Positions 1 through 9,777 of a stretch of DNA of 64,000 nt are shown here, in pieces. The stretch spans positions 1 through 64,000 of the forward strand of contig JAGLBD010000006.1 of the NCBI GenBank assembly GCA_018260425.1. The letters are read 5' to 3'. Each line of letters starts with the position of its first letter. The first letter of the stretch is position 1. The notes beneath the pieces were generated by a model. It saw only the letters and a program-made list of their open reading frames with translations, was not told the DNA's origin and made no database searches. Source of the stretch: Pseudogulbenkiania sp. (GTDB taxonomy: Bacteria > Pseudomonadota > Gammaproteobacteria > Burkholderiales > Chromobacteriaceae). The position numbers were made by a program, and so were the translations under genes.

Positions 1-39
1 CGCACCAAACGGCGTCGGCAGTAGTGCATTCCACGCCAT
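1..39 (-). CDS. 5' end of a gene running off the window, possibly an O6-methylguanine-DNA methyltransferase
   Basis: Thirteen codons are visible (MAWNALLPTPFGA), starting at an ATG that follows a good ribosome binding site (GGAGAGGG just upstream). It lies beyond the rplS terminator on the same strand, so it is probably a separate transcription unit. The short TPFG-like start resembles the N-terminus of Ogt-type methylated-DNA cysteine methyltransferases, but 13 residues cannot settle this. The function is a guess; that a gene starts here is fairly likely. Confidence 0.4.
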   Translation of the reverse strand, partial: MAWNALLPTPFGA

Positions 40-59
40 GATCCCTCTCCACAATGCAA

Positions 60-88
60 AAAAGCGCAAGGCAGTGCCTTGCGCTTTT
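60..88 (-). terminator. Rho-independent terminator of the rpsP-rplS operon
   Basis: A perfect 13-bp stem (60-72 with 76-88) encloses a 3-nt loop. Read on the minus strand it is followed by a run of T, and it sits just downstream of the rplS stop. Confidence 0.9.
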
Positions 89-111
89 CATCATACCGGA
101 ATCCGGGAAGC

Positions 112-480
112 TTACGCTTCTTTGCGGGTCGGCAGTTTTTCCTTGATACGTGCGGACTTGCCGGTACGACCACGCAGGTAGTACAGCTTGGCGCGACGTA
201 CGTCACCACGACGCTTAACGTCGATAGCGGCTACCAGCGGGGAGTAGGTCTGGAAAGTACGCTCAACGCCTTCACCGGCGGAGATCTTGCGTACGATGAA
301 GGAGCTGTTCAGGCCACGGTTTTTCTTGGCGATAACAACACCTTCGTAAGCCTGCAGACGCTCGCGGTTACCTTCCTTTACCTTCACCTGTACCACAACG
401 GTATCACCCGGTGCGAAGGACGGAATGGTTTTGCCGATACGGGCGATTTCTTCTTGCTCGAGTTGCTGGATCAGATCCAT
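112..480 (-). CDS. rplS: 50S ribosomal protein L19
   Basis: L19 of the large ribosomal subunit, near the 30S-50S interface. The sequence [18 protein letters not shown] followed by the FAPGDTVVV and ERTFQTYSP segments is typical of bacterial L19. The start is taken at MDLIQQ (122 aa, usual family length), where an AGGAG lies 7 nt upstream; an in-frame upstream codon would add ten residues not found in L19. It is the last gene of rpsP-rimM-trmD-rplS, 1 nt after the trmD stop, which suggests coupled translation. Confidence 0.97.
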   Translation of the reverse strand: MDLIQQLEQEEIARIGKTIPSFAPGDTVVVQVKVKEGNRERLQAYEGVVIAKKNRGLNSSFIVRKISAGEGVERTFQTYSPLVAAIDVKRRGDVRRAKLYYLRGRTGKSARIKEKLPTRKEA

Positions 481-481
481 T

Positions 482-1252
482 TCAGGACTCCTGTTTTTTT
501 TCGGAGGCATGTTCCTGCTGGTACTCGGCCAGCAGCCCTGCTTCCTGTTTCGTCAAAGTTTTGTCCTTGAGAAGATCCGGGCGATAACGCCAGGTTCTGC
601 CAAGGGACTGTTTCAGACGCCATTTGGCGATCAGGGCATGATTTCCGGACATCAAGACATCCGGTACACGCATGCCACGGTATTCTTCCGGACGAGTATA
701 GTGCGGACAGTCCAGCAGACCGGATGCGAACGAATCCTCGACTGCAGACAACGCATCATTGAGCGCTCCCGGCAACAAGCGGACGATCGTATCGATCAAC
801 ACCATGGCGGGCAATTCCCCGCCGGACAGCACGTAGTCCCCGATGGAGACTTCCTCGTCGACCACGCGGTCGATAAGGCGCTGGTCAATGCCTTCATAAC
901 GGCCGCACAACAGAATCAGTCCGGGCTCCAGAGCCAACGCTTGCGCCTTGTCGTGCGTCAGCGGTGCACCCTGAGGAGACAGATAGATTACCCGGCTACG
1001 GGCAACACCTGCCTCGGACTGTCTGGCGAGAGCCGCTTCGACGGTCATTTCCAGCGGTTCGGCCATCATGACCATACCCGGGCCACCTCCGAATGGACGA
1101 TCATCCACACGGCGATAGTTATCCTCGGTAACGTCACGCGGATTCCAGGCTTTAAACTCCCACAGGCCCAATTCATGAGCCCGCCGGCTGATGCCGAAAC
1201 GGGTGACCGCCTCGAACATTTCCGGAAACAGGGTGATTGCATCAACCTGCAT
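482..1252 (-). CDS. trmD: tRNA (guanine-N1)-methyltransferase TrmD
   Basis: SAM-dependent enzyme making m1G37 in tRNAs, which prevents frameshifting. The 256-aa product starts [13 protein letters not shown] and carries the SPOUT-class trefoil-knot segments [12 protein letters not shown] and [12 protein letters not shown]. The ATG chosen overlaps the rimM stop by one base (TGATG); the longer in-frame version would add six residues and overlap rimM further. Third gene of the ribosomal protein/tRNA modification operon, as in most proteobacteria. Confidence 0.97.
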   Translation of the reverse strand: MQVDAITLFPEMFEAVTRFGISRRAHELGLWEFKAWNPRDVTEDNYRRVDDRPFGGGPGMVMMAEPLEMTVEAALARQSEAGVARSRVIYLSPQGAPLTHDKAQALALEPGLILLCGRYEGIDQRLIDRVVDEEVSIGDYVLSGGELPAMVLIDTIVRLLPGALNDALSAVEDSFASGLLDCPHYTRPEEYRGMRVPDVLMSGNHALIAKWRLKQSLGRTWRYRPDLLKDKTLTKQEAGLLAEYQQEHASEKKQES

Positions 1253-1758
1253 CAGTAGTCTGCTTCCCAATCCACCTCGATGGTGCCGCCAGTGATATCC
1301 ACCTTGCCGACAAACTGGTCGACAAAGGGTATCAGGCGTTCCTGACTGCCATCATGAACGGCCAGCACATCATGTGCGCCGGTTTCCATGAGGCGGGTCA
1401 CCTTGCCGAGTGAAACACCCGACTTGTTGACCACCGCAAGACCGATCAGATCGGTCCAGTAATACTCATCCTCGTCGGGTTCCGGTAGTTCGGCCCGGGG
1501 GATGGCAATTTGCGCGCCCCTGAGGCTTTCCGCGAAATCGCGGTCGGTCACACCGTCAAGCTTGGCCACCAGGGCCTTGGGCTGGACCGCACCGTCTTCA
1601 AAACGGTACTCTTTCCATACCCCGTCACGGCCTACCCACCACACCGGGTAGTCGAACAAGCTGTCGGCATGCTCCGTATCGGCGTGGATTTTCACCCAGC
1701 CGCGAATTCCGAAAGCGCCACTGACATAGCCCATTACCACGAGTTCGTCGTCGCGCAT
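1252..1758 (-). CDS. rimM: 16S rRNA processing protein RimM
   Basis: Assembly factor for the head of the 30S subunit; binds ribosomal protein S19. The product (168 aa) begins [20 protein letters not shown], the canonical RimM N-terminus, followed by a PRC-barrel-like C-terminal half ([13 protein letters not shown]...). The ATG at 1758 is preferred because an AAGGA lies about 10 nt upstream; a TTG 18 nt further upstream is possible but less likely. It overlaps trmD by one base. Confidence 0.95.
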   Translation of the reverse strand: MRDDELVVMGYVSGAFGIRGWVKIHADTEHADSLFDYPVWWVGRDGVWKEYRFEDGAVQPKALVAKLDGVTDRDFAESLRGAQIAIPRAELPEPDEDEYYWTDLIGLAVVNKSGVSLGKVTRLMETGAHDVLAVHDGSQERLIPFVDQFVGKVDITGGTIEVDWEADY

Positions 1759-1793
1759 CCCTGGAGTTTCCTTCAAAGTGTCAGAAAAGACGC

Positions 1794-2042
1794 TTAGGCA
1801 GCGACTTTCTGTTCCTTGAGCAGACGGGCAACGGAGTCGGACACTTGCGCGCCAACGCTTACCCAGTGGTTCAGGCGGTCCATGGTGAAGCGAACGCGCT
1901 CTTCCTTCTCGTTGGCTACCGGATTGTAGAAGCCAACGCGCTCGATGAAGCGACCGTCACGACGGTTGCGGGAATCGGTCACCACGATGTTGTAGAACGG
2001 ACGGTTCTTGGAGCCGCCGCGTGCCAGACGAATCACTACCAT
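1794..2042 (-). CDS. rpsP: 30S ribosomal protein S16
   Basis: Small-subunit protein of 82 aa starting [20 protein letters not shown], the S16 signature. An AAGGA 8 nt upstream supports the start. First gene of rpsP-rimM-trmD-rplS, with a recognisable sigma-70 promoter about 45-75 nt upstream. Confidence 0.98.
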   Translation of the reverse strand: MVVIRLARGGSKNRPFYNIVVTDSRNRRDGRFIERVGFYNPVANEKEERVRFTMDRLNHWVSVGAQVSDSVARLLKEQKVAA

Positions 2043-2086
2043 GTCGATTGTCCTTGATTAAAAACGGGAACGTAGAAAAGCCCACG

Positions 2087-2116
2087 ATTTTAGGGCATTT
2101 TTCCCTTATCTTGCAA
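2087..2116 (-). promoter_or_regulatory. Sigma-70 promoter of the rpsP operon
   Basis: On the minus strand, TTGCAA (2111-2116) and TAAAAT (2087-2092) are separated by 18 bp, close to consensus. It lies in the short gap between the end of the acetyltransferase gene and rpsP, so the ribosomal operon has its own promoter. Confidence 0.7.
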
Positions 2117-2124
2117 GCGCTTAA

Positions 2125-4830
2125 TTACGCTGCGTGATCAGAAGGCGATTCAGCAAGCTGCTTGGTCACAATCGTCAGCGCCCGGTCCTCCGGGTGGGTC
2201 ACCACCGCAAAGCCCAATTTGTGCATCAACTTGAGCATCCCCTTATTGCCGGCAAGTACTTCTCCGCGCATGACTTTCAGGCCTTGTCCCCTGGCCGCAT
2301 CGAACAGCGACGACATCAGGATGAAGCCAATGCCCCGCCCTTGCCAGCGATCCGCCACCTCCAGCGCAAACTCGCAACTTTCATTGTCCGGGTCGGTAAT
2401 GAAACGTGCCACGGCCAGTTGTTCTTCGCAGCCGCTTTCATCGGTACGGATCATCGCCAAGGCCATTTCCCTGTCGTAGTCTAGCTGCGTAAAACGAACC
2501 AGCATCGTCTGGGACAGCTGTTTGATACTCGACATATAGCGGTTATAGCGACTCTCTTCCGACAAATTGCGCACGAATTGCTGCTGCATTTCGGCGTCCT
2601 CCGGCCGGACCGGGCGAATCACCACCGGTGTACCATCCGTCAATTCTGCCGTTTTTACCATACGGGTCGGATAAGGCATGATCGCCATATGCCGGTAACT
2701 GCGCTGGTCAGGTTTGACCTTTTCGACAATGATGCGGGCGTCCAGTGCAATGACGCCTTGTTCGTCAGCCACCAGAGGGTTGATGTCCATCTCGCGGATC
2801 TCCGGCATCTCGCAGACCATCTCCGAGACGTGCAGCAATACAGACTCCAGCTCATTCCGGTCGATGGGCGGCAGATTCTTGAAGGCACCGAGAATTTTAC
2901 CAATGCGGGTCTTGTCGATCATGTTGCCGACCAGATAACTATTCAGCGGCGGCAGGGCCAAGGCACGATCCTGCATCACTTCGACGGCGATCCCGCCCGC
3001 GCCGAAGGTGATCACCGGACCGAAGGCTTCGTCGTGCGTGACACCGACCATCAGTTCGCGGGCAAAACGGCGCTTACGCATCGGCTGGACCGAGATACCT
3101 TCTATATGGGCATCGGGCCGCAAGGCACGCGCACGTTCGAGAATCGCGGCAAAGGCCTGCCGCAACGATGTCTCGTTGGCCAGGTTAAGCTCCACGCCCC
3201 CGACGTCCGACTTATAAATGATGTCGGGAGAGTCGATCTTGAGCACCACCGGATAGCCGCCCTTGACCGCCAGCGCCACCGCTTCGTCCTCGGTACGCGC
3301 AAGGCGGGTCGGATTGACCGGAATATGGAATGCGGCGAGCACCTCTTTCGATTCACGCTCGGACAAGATTGTCCGCCCTTCCCGGATAGCCTTGTTGATC
3401 ACCCGGCGCGCCAGATCGACATTCGCCTCTTCCTGACGTCCGCCCAGCGGCCCCGGGGTCTGCAACAATAACTGTTGGTTGTGATGATAGGCCGCAAGGT
3501 TGCGAAAGACCTCGATGGCAAACTCGGGGGCGCTGAAATGCGCACACTTGGCCTTGCTGAACAGTTCGCGGCTTTCCGACACCCGGGCATCGCCCAGCCA
3601 GGACAGGAACATTGGTTTGGCCGCTTCGCGCTGCAGCCCCACCATCAACTGTGCCGTGGTGAGGTGATCGGTGCCGGACTGCGGCGTGAACAACACCAGC
3701 ACACCGTCGACCCCCGGGTCATCCAGACAGGCTTTGACCGCCGTGCGGAAACGAGCCGGACTGGCATCACCAATGATGTCGACCGGATTGGCATGCGACC
3801 AGTTGCGCGGCAACGATTCATTAAGCACGGCCAGTGTCGACTCGGACAATTGCGCCAACTCCACCCCGTAGGTGTAGGCACTATCGGCCGCCAGCACTCC
3901 GGGGCCGATCCCGTTGGTCACGATCGCCAACCGTCGCCCCTGCACGCGGTAATTGGCCGCCAGCACCTTGGCGGCAGTAAACAACTGCGCAATGGTATTG
4001 ACCCGCAGCACACCGGCACGCGACAAGGCCGAGTCGAACACATCCCCGCTGGCCACCATATTGCTCGAATGCGTCACCCCGGTCACATTGTCTTCGAAAC
4101 GCCCGGACTTGATCACCACCACCGGCTTGGTACGCGCTGCCGCCCGCAAGGCACTCATGAAGCGGCGGGCGTCATGAATGTGGTGGACATGCAACAAAAT
4201 CCCCTGGGTAAAGTTGTCCGCGACCAGATAGTCAAGGATTTCACCAAAATCGACGTCCAGCGCTTCTCCGACCGAAATCACACTGGAGAAACCGATTCCC
4301 TTGCCGTCGGCCCAATCGAGCATGGCGGTGCACAGGGCACTGGACTGCGACACCAGCGCCAGGTTGCCGGAACGCACCTTGCTGCTGTAATTGCTGGCAT
4401 TGAAGCCGGCGACCGGGCGCATCAGCCCCAGCACATTGGGCCCCAGCACCCGAATGCCGTAATGGCGGGCGATCGACATGGACTCATTGAGAATCTCCCG
4501 CTCCAGCTGTTCGCTATCGGAGAACTCCTTGGCCAGCAATACCGCCCTAACCCCTTTCTTGCCACAGTCCTTCATGATCGCCGGCAAGGCGCGCAGAGCA
4601 GTGGTCACCACGGCAAGATCGACCGGACCTTCGATCAGTTTGACCGATGGCTGCGCCGTCATCCCGGCCACCACCTTGTGATTCAGGTTGACCGGATAGA
4701 GCTTGCCCTGAAAATTGCCCGCCAACAGATTGGCAAAGACAGCCTGTCCGATCGAGCCGGGCTTGTCGCTGGCACCGACCACCGCGACATGGCGCGGAGA
4801 GAAAAGCGGAGTGAGGTAATGCGGCTTCAT
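2125..4830 (-). CDS. patZ: Pat-type protein lysine acetyltransferase (NDP-forming acyl-CoA synthetase domains fused to GNAT)
   Basis: A 901-aa protein with three parts: a CoA-binding Rossmann region at the N-terminus (VAVVGASDKPGSIG near residue 15) followed by succinyl-CoA-ligase-like domains; an ATP-grasp domain at roughly 480-690 (GGYPVVLKIDSPDIIYKSD, ITFGAGGIAVEV); and a C-terminal GNAT domain from about 735 (RPVRPEDAEM, DRWQGRGIG). This matches the Pat/PatZ family (E. coli PatZ 886 aa), which acetylates and inactivates acetyl-CoA synthetase. The start at MKPHYLTPLFSP drops a 15-residue extension seen from an upstream codon. The exact substrate is inference. It stands alone between nadA (divergent) and the rpsP operon. 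Confidence 0.85.
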   Translation of the reverse strand: MKPHYLTPLFSPRHVAVVGASDKPGSIGQAVFANLLAGNFQGKLYPVNLNHKVVAGMTAQPSVKLIEGPVDLAVVTTALRALPAIMKDCGKKGVRAVLLAKEFSDSEQLEREILNESMSIARHYGIRVLGPNVLGLMRPVAGFNASNYSSKVRSGNLALVSQSSALCTAMLDWADGKGIGFSSVISVGEALDVDFGEILDYLVADNFTQGILLHVHHIHDARRFMSALRAAARTKPVVVIKSGRFEDNVTGVTHSSNMVASGDVFDSALSRAGVLRVNTIAQLFTAAKVLAANYRVQGRRLAIVTNGIGPGVLAADSAYTYGVELAQLSESTLAVLNESLPRNWSHANPVDIIGDASPARFRTAVKACLDDPGVDGVLVLFTPQSGTDHLTTAQLMVGLQREAAKPMFLSWLGDARVSESRELFSKAKCAHFSAPEFAIEVFRNLAAYHHNQQLLLQTPGPLGGRQEEANVDLARRVINKAIREGRTILSERESKEVLAAFHIPVNPTRLARTEDEAVALAVKGGYPVVLKIDSPDIIYKSDVGGVELNLANETSLRQAFAAILERARALRPDAHIEGISVQPMRKRRFARELMVGVTHDEAFGPVITFGAGGIAVEVMQDRALALPPLNSYLVGNMIDKTRIGKILGAFKNLPPIDRNELESVLLHVSEMVCEMPEIREMDINPLVADEQGVIALDARIIVEKVKPDQRSYRHMAIMPYPTRMVKTAELTDGTPVVIRPVRPEDAEMQQQFVRNLSEESRYNRYMSSIKQLSQTMLVRFTQLDYDREMALAMIRTDESGCEEQLAVARFITDPDNESCEFALEVADRWQGRGIGFILMSSLFDAARGQGLKVMRGEVLAGNKGMLKLMHKLGFAVVTHPEDRALTIVTKQLAESPSDHAA

Positions 4831-4999
4831 CGCGAGGTTCCAGATCAGGGATGTGCACGGCCATCCGGGTTTCAATTATGTAGTGTGTCGTTCTATTCCC
4901 CAACACTCTGCCGTACTGGGAGTGGCAATTTGGGGTCAATATTGTTAATCTTTGCTGTTTCACGCCAACCATTTATTGCGTCGCATCAACAAGACGACG

Positions 5000-5023
5000 C
5001 GTTGCGACACGTGTGTTGCAACG
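5000..5023. promoter_or_regulatory. 24-bp imperfect palindrome in the nadA leader
   Basis: Arms CGTTGC and GCAACG flank a central ACACGTGT; 10 of the 12 pairs match, and the two mismatches would be G-U pairs in RNA. It ends next to the nadA Shine-Dalgarno sequence (GGGAG). It could be an operator or a translation-blocking hairpin; no regulator is identified. Confidence 0.5.
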
Positions 5024-5037
5024 GGAGCCGCACCATC

Positions 5038-5955
5038 ATGACGAAACGAGTCGTCACACTCGCCCACTACTATACCCAGCCAGAAATCCAGCAAATGGCC
5101 GACAAAGTCGGAGACAGTCTGGAGCTTTCCCTGTACGCACGGGAAGCGGAAGCTGACATCATCGTGTTCGCCGGTGTGCGCTTCATGGCCGAAACCGCCA
5201 AGATCCTCAACCCGAACGCCACGGTCATTCTGCCGGATGCCGGATCGACCTGTTCGCTGGTGACCCAGACCGACGTTACCGCGTTGAAACGCTGGCGCGA
5301 CAACCACCCCGACCACGTGCATGTGTCGTACATCAACTCCAGTGCCGAACACAAAGCCTTGTCCGACTGGATTGTCACCAGCCGCAATGTCGATGACATC
5401 ATTGCCCACCTTTACAGCGAGGGCAAGCAGGTGATTTTCTCGCCGGACCGCAATATGGGTGCCTACCTGAACTATCAGTATGGCTACGAAATGCCGCTCT
5501 GGTCCGCGGTATGCGAAGTACATGACAAGTTCAATGAAGTTGCCCTCAACGAAGCGCTGGCGGCCGTCAAAGGCAACTGCCATCTGATTGCCCACCCGGA
5601 GAGCCCCCTGCCCGTGTTGAAACAGGCGGAATATGTCGGATCGACCTCCGGCATGCTCAACTGGGTGAAAAATTACCAAGGCGATGTTAAAGATGTCATC
5701 TTCGTCGCGACCGAAGACGGTATTCTTTACAATATGGGACTGGCCCGGCCGGACCTCGATTTGCGTCAGGCGCCGATCTATGCCGGCTGTCAGTGCAACT
5801 CCTGTCCCTATATGAAAATGAACACCGTCGAGGCGGTAAAGCGCGCCCAGCAAGGGATCGGGCTTACCATCGATTACCTCACGACAGCGCAGATGGATGC
5901 CGCGCGGCTGCCGATCGAGCGCATGCTCGACTTCAGCAAACGCTACAGCCTCTGA
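5038..5955 (+). CDS. nadA: Quinolinate synthase NadA
   Basis: Condenses iminoaspartate with dihydroxyacetone phosphate to quinolinate in NAD synthesis, using a [4Fe-4S] cluster. The 305-aa protein shows LAHYYTQPEIQ, VGDSLELS, FMAETAKILNP and GSTSGM, and the three cluster cysteines expected for the family: C72 (STCSL), C159 (AVCEVH) and C256 (SCPYMKMNT). The ATG at 5038 is preceded by GGGAG; the frame stays open far upstream, but that part is antisense to the neighbouring gene. No nadB or nadC is adjacent. A strong terminator follows. Confidence 0.95.
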   Translation: MTKRVVTLAHYYTQPEIQQMADKVGDSLELSLYAREAEADIIVFAGVRFMAETAKILNPNATVILPDAGSTCSLVTQTDVTALKRWRDNHPDHVHVSYINSSAEHKALSDWIVTSRNVDDIIAHLYSEGKQVIFSPDRNMGAYLNYQYGYEMPLWSAVCEVHDKFNEVALNEALAAVKGNCHLIAHPESPLPVLKQAEYVGSTSGMLNWVKNYQGDVKDVIFVATEDGILYNMGLARPDLDLRQAPIYAGCQCNSCPYMKMNTVEAVKRAQQGIGLTIDYLTTAQMDAARLPIERMLDFSKRYSL

Positions 5956-5964
5956 CCCCGAAAC

Positions 5965-5989
5965 AACCCGCCGCACCGGCGGGTTTTTT
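5965..5989 (+). terminator. Rho-independent terminator of nadA
   Basis: An 8-bp stem AACCCGCC/GGCGGGTT with a 5-nt loop is followed by TTTTTT, ten bases after the nadA stop. Confidence 0.92.
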
Positions 5990-6087
5990 GCGACAGCGGC
6001 GCACAGCCGGCACCGGGACCGTCCATATCCTGTTTTCTTGGGCGGTTTGCGGGGATACAATCACCTCGTTTCCCTTGAAAGATACCG

Positions 6088-6831
6088 ATGAAGTTTCTGA
6101 TCAGTAATGATGATGGCTATAACGCCGAAGGGATTGCCGCTCTCGCCCGCGCGCTGGCGCGACACGGCGAGGTCGTGGTGGTTGCGCCGGAACGCGACCG
6201 CAGCGGTGCCAGCAACTCCCTGACACTGGACCGGCCCCTGACAGTGCGTCAGGCTCCCAGCGGTTTTCATTACGTCAACGGCACACCGACCGACTGCGTC
6301 CATCTTGCCGTGACCGGCCTGCTCGATTTTCGGCCAGACATGATCTTTTCCGGTATCAATCACGGTCCGAACATGGGCGACGACACCCTCTACTCCGGCA
6401 CCGTGGCCGCCGCCACGGAAGGCTTCCTGCTGGGAATACCTTCTGTCGCCCTGTCGCTGGCCGGCTATTCGGGACAGCACTTTGCCACGGCGGCCAAGGT
6501 TGTCGACCAACTGCTGGAACGCATCAAGGCCCGGCCATTCGATGCTCCGGTACTGCTCAACGTCAACGTGCCGGACATTCCCGAGGACGCCGTGCAAGGC
6601 ATCCGTGTGACCCGGCTCGGCCGCCGGCATGCGGCAGAACCCGTCATCAAAAGCACCAACCCCCGCGGCCAGCCCATCTACTGGATCGGCCCGGTTGGCA
6701 AGGAGGCCGATGCCGGAGACGGCACCGATTTCCATGCCGTGGCAAACAACCACGTATCCATTACTCCCCTGATGCTCGACCTGACCGCTTACGGACAACT
6801 GGACGGACTCAACTCATGGCTCAATCCCTGA
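6088..6831 (+). CDS. surE: 5'/3'-nucleotidase SurE
   Basis: Metal-dependent nucleoside monophosphate phosphatase tied to stationary-phase survival. The 247-aa protein starts [16 protein letters not shown] with the paired aspartates of the SurE metal site, and contains [11 protein letters not shown] and [11 protein letters not shown], both family motifs. It opens the conserved surE-pcm-nlpD-rpoS block and overlaps pcm by 16 nt. The ribosome binding site is weak. Confidence 0.97.
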   Translation: MKFLISNDDGYNAEGIAALARALARHGEVVVVAPERDRSGASNSLTLDRPLTVRQAPSGFHYVNGTPTDCVHLAVTGLLDFRPDMIFSGINHGPNMGDDTLYSGTVAAATEGFLLGIPSVALSLAGYSGQHFATAAKVVDQLLERIKARPFDAPVLLNVNVPDIPEDAVQGIRVTRLGRRHAAEPVIKSTNPRGQPIYWIGPVGKEADAGDGTDFHAVANNHVSITPLMLDLTAYGQLDGLNSWLNP

Positions 6832-7490
6832 CACAGGCGCAAACGCGCAACGATTACGGCATGTTGTCCGACCGCACGCGAATGCGCATGGTGGAACGTT
6901 TACGCCAATCCGGAGTCAAGGATGAACGAGTGCTGGCGGCCCTCTACGAGGTCCCCAGGCATCTATTTGTCGATCAGGCACTGGCAACCCGGGCCTATGA
7001 CGACGTGTCGCTACCGATCGGCCACGGTCAGACCATCTCCCAGCCCTTGACTGTCGCGAGGATGACCGAGTTGCTGTTCGCCGGCCGCAAACAGGGCAAG
7101 GTGCTGGAAATCGGCACCGGCTGTGGTTACCAAACCGCTGTGCTGCTGAAGATGGGAGCCGAAGTCTATTCGATCGAACGAGTCGCCGCCCTGCTGGATA
7201 CGGCAAGGCAAAACCTGCGGGCGGCCCGGCTGGTGCACGCCAGGCTGGTGCATGGCGATGGTCATTTCGGCTTGCCCGAAGCGGGCCCGTTTGACGGAAT
7301 CATCATGACCGCCGCTGCCAAAACCCTGCCGGATGCGCTAATCAGCCAATTGGCGGAAGGGGGTCGGTTAATCATGCCGATCGGCGACAATGAACAACAT
7401 CTCTGGCTAATCGAAAACACCTCGACCGGGCTCCAGAAAACCCGTCTCGATCCGGTGAAATTCGTGCCGCTGTTGCCAGGACGAACTTAA
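6816..7490 (+). CDS. pcm: Protein-L-isoaspartate O-methyltransferase
   Basis: Repairs isoaspartyl residues in aged proteins using SAM. The 224-aa product has [17 protein letters not shown], the substrate-side [11 protein letters not shown] and the SAM-binding [13 protein letters not shown], all characteristic of PCMT. The ATG inside the end of surE is used; MLSDRTRM 15 codons downstream is a possible alternative. The stop overlaps an ATG that could extend nlpD upstream. Confidence 0.96.
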   Translation: MAQSLTQAQTRNDYGMLSDRTRMRMVERLRQSGVKDERVLAALYEVPRHLFVDQALATRAYDDVSLPIGHGQTISQPLTVARMTELLFAGRKQGKVLEIGTGCGYQTAVLLKMGAEVYSIERVAALLDTARQNLRAARLVHARLVHGDGHFGLPEAGPFDGIIMTAAAKTLPDALISQLAEGGRLIMPIGDNEQHLWLIENTSTGLQKTRLDPVKFVPLLPGRT

Positions 7491-7576
7491 TGACAAAGAA
7501 TTTTAACAATTATCCGGCATGTAACTACTGTCAGACAATTTACAAATCATACCAACTAGCATATAAAAATCTTGGA

Positions 7577-8617
7577 ATGCACGCTTACACCACCCGACTC
7601 ACCAGACGTGTACTCAGAACCCTGCCGGTTCTGGCTTTGACGGCTTGCAGCAGCTTTGTTCAACAACCGGCTCCGGTAGAACGGCCGGCGGGAACGATGA
7701 ATAGCGTGCAGAGCGTTACCAGAAGCGAGCCGGGCACCAGTCCGGAGTCGGCAAGTGTTGCAAAGGCCACGCCATACCGCCAAGGGTCTGCCTTGAAGCC
7801 GGCAGGTGCGGCCAGTGGAGCAACAAGCCATGTGGTACAGCCGGGAGAGAATCTGTTTCGCATCTCCCTCAACCACGGGCTCAAGTATCAAGACGTGGCG
7901 AAGTGGAATGATTTGCAGGATTACAACATCAAGGCCGGGCAGACACTGCGTCTGACTCCACCTTCGGGTACGGGTACCCCTGCCGTCGCGGCAACAACCG
8001 GAACGGTTGCCGCTGCGGTCAGTGCTCCAGCGCAAAAAGCGGTCAAGACGTATCCAAAAGCGCTGAAGCTGCCCTACTCCGATGATGCGGTAAAACATAT
8101 CGCCAGCCAAAGCGAGGGCAAAGGAAAAACCGCAGTGGCAACAACGTCGCCCCAAAGCGACAGCAGTGCACCGGTGATCCAGAAGCATGAGTCCAGCACA
8201 CCGCGTCAGGCAGACAATGCCAGTGACAGCAAGGCAGTGGCAGGCGAAGACACGGTGAACTGGTTGTGGCCGACCAATGGCAAGACCCTGAAAGGCTACT
8301 CGGATAGCAACAAGGGTCTGGATATCGGCGGTCGCAGTGGACAGCCGGTGCTGGCGGCCGGCGATGGCAAGGTGGTGTACAGCGGCAATGGCCTGCGCGG
8401 CTACGGCAAGCTGATCATCATCAAGCACAACAAGACATTCCTTTCAGCGTATGCGCACAACAGTCAACTACTGGTAAAGGAGGGGCAGGCAGTCAAAAGA
8501 GGGCAAAAGATTGCTGAAATGGGTAATACCGACGCGGACCAAGTAAAACTACATTTTGAGATTCGCCGTTTCGGTAAGCCAGTTGATCCGATGCACTATC
8601 TGGACAGCAAATCCTGA
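7577..8617 (+). CDS. nlpD: NlpD-like lipoprotein, LysM plus degenerate M23 (LytM) domain
   Basis: Cell-envelope lipoprotein expected to activate the amidase that splits septal peptidoglycan. From the chosen ATG (346 aa) there is a signal peptide ending in the lipobox LTAC, a LysM domain near 83-130 (VVQPGENLFRISLNHGLKYQD...), a Ser/Thr/Ala-rich linker, and a C-terminal M23 fold (GLDIGGRSG, SAYAHN, LHFEIRR). The zinc-ligand patterns HxxxD and HxH are incomplete, as in E. coli NlpD, which has no hydrolase activity. The frame is open back to 7490, but those 29 codons are AT-rich and precede the signal sequence, so the later start is preferred. Confidence 0.92.
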   Translation: MHAYTTRLTRRVLRTLPVLALTACSSFVQQPAPVERPAGTMNSVQSVTRSEPGTSPESASVAKATPYRQGSALKPAGAASGATSHVVQPGENLFRISLNHGLKYQDVAKWNDLQDYNIKAGQTLRLTPPSGTGTPAVAATTGTVAAAVSAPAQKAVKTYPKALKLPYSDDAVKHIASQSEGKGKTAVATTSPQSDSSAPVIQKHESSTPRQADNASDSKAVAGEDTVNWLWPTNGKTLKGYSDSNKGLDIGGRSGQPVLAAGDGKVVYSGNGLRGYGKLIIIKHNKTFLSAYAHNSQLLVKEGQAVKRGQKIAEMGNTDADQVKLHFEIRRFGKPVDPMHYLDSKS

Positions 8618-8671
8618 GCAGGGGGACAGCCTCCCCCGGCATGACAGGGATACCATCAGGCGGGGGAAGCC

Positions 8672-9619
8672 ATGAGCAACGAAACAGAAATTCTGGACGA
8701 CGAAGAGCTCGGCGAAGAGGAACTGAACGAAGAGGCGGCAGTGGAGGCCGAAGCAGAGGAAGCGGCTGAAGCACAGTACGCCCACGACGAAGTTGCCGAC
8801 GTTACTCAAATTTATCTCAATGATATTGGCTGCAATGCCTTGCTGACTCCTCCCGAGGAGCTCGCCTTGGCACGCCGTGTGGTCGCCGGAGAGTTTGAAG
8901 CCCGGCAAAAGATGATCGAACACAACCTGCGGCTCGTCGTTAATATCGCCAAGCACTACATCAACCGGGGACTGGCCCTGCTGGATCTGATCGAAGAAGG
9001 CAATATCGGTCTGATGCACGCTCTCGAAAAATTTGACCCGGAACGGGGTTTCCGTTTCTCCACCTATGCCACCTGGTGGATCCGTCAAAGTATCGAACGC
9101 GCGATCATGAATCAATCGCGTACCATCCGTTTGCCCGTCCATGTCATCAAGGAACTCAATGTCTACCTGCGTGCCTCGCGTCATCTGGAAGCACAGATAG
9201 GCCGGGAACCGACCCTTGACGAAGTGGCGCTGCAAGTCGGCAGACCGGTCGAAGATGTGCGCAAAGTGATGAACCTCAACGAGCGCATGGCCTCGCTGGA
9301 TGCTCCGCTGGACATCGATCCGATGCTGTCGATTGGCGAGTCCATTCCCGATGAACAACACGAAGAACCCGAGCTGCAGTTGCACAACACGCAGCTGGAA
9401 CGGTTTGTTCACGACTGGATGAGCCAGCTCAATGATAAGCAACGCATGGTGATCGAGCGTCGTTATGGCCTCAACGGTCATGAGATCTCCACACTGGAAG
9501 AGCTTGCCGCCACGCTCAGCCTGACTCGCGAACGCGTTCGCCAGATCCAGATAGAAGGCCTGGAACAACTGCGCCGCATCCTGCGCAGAAAAGGCATCTC
9601 CAAAGACTATCTGCTATAA
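8672..9619 (+). CDS. rpoS: RNA polymerase sigma factor RpoS
   Basis: Stationary-phase and general-stress sigma factor (315 aa). An acidic N-terminal stretch (residues 8-35, mostly Glu/Ala/Asp) precedes region 1.2 ([11 protein letters not shown]), region 2 ([50 protein letters not shown]), region 3 and region 4 with the helix-turn-helix [17 protein letters not shown]. The nlpD-rpoS adjacency is conserved; in enterobacteria an rpoS promoter lies within nlpD, and the same may hold here. A terminator follows directly. Confidence 0.97.
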   Translation: MSNETEILDDEELGEEELNEEAAVEAEAEEAAEAQYAHDEVADVTQIYLNDIGCNALLTPPEELALARRVVAGEFEARQKMIEHNLRLVVNIAKHYINRGLALLDLIEEGNIGLMHALEKFDPERGFRFSTYATWWIRQSIERAIMNQSRTIRLPVHVIKELNVYLRASRHLEAQIGREPTLDEVALQVGRPVEDVRKVMNLNERMASLDAPLDIDPMLSIGESIPDEQHEEPELQLHNTQLERFVHDWMSQLNDKQRMVIERRYGLNGHEISTLEELAATLSLTRERVRQIQIEGLEQLRRILRRKGISKDYLL

Positions 9620-9634
9620 CATCACGCTGATGAC

Positions 9635-9660
9635 AAACCCCGGTGCTACCGGGGTTTTTT
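9635..9660 (+). terminator. Rho-independent terminator of rpoS
   Basis: A 10-bp stem (AAACCCCGGT/ACCGGGGTTT) with a 3-nt loop runs into a T stretch, 15 bases after the rpoS stop. Confidence 0.92.
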
Positions 9661-9777
9661 CATTCCAAAGAAGTATTTCCGGCTTGATTGACCCCGGGCA
9701 AGCATCGCACATTGCAATCTCGCGCACTTCAGCGCACTATTAAATAAGACCACCTGCATATCAAGGATACGCACCGC

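Noticed and set aside
3475-5037. Long upstream extension of the nadA frame
   Set aside because: Antisense to the acetyltransferase gene; NadA homologues start at the position chosen and a ribosome binding site is present there.
5587-5645. Possible loss of a cluster cysteine in NadA (HPES instead of HPEC)
   Set aside because: That cysteine is not a [4Fe-4S] ligand; the three ligand cysteines C72, C159 and C256 are all present.
7490-7576. Upstream start for nlpD overlapping the pcm stop
   Set aside because: It would put 29 AT-rich-coded residues before the lipoprotein signal peptide and prevent export. The region looks like promoter DNA.
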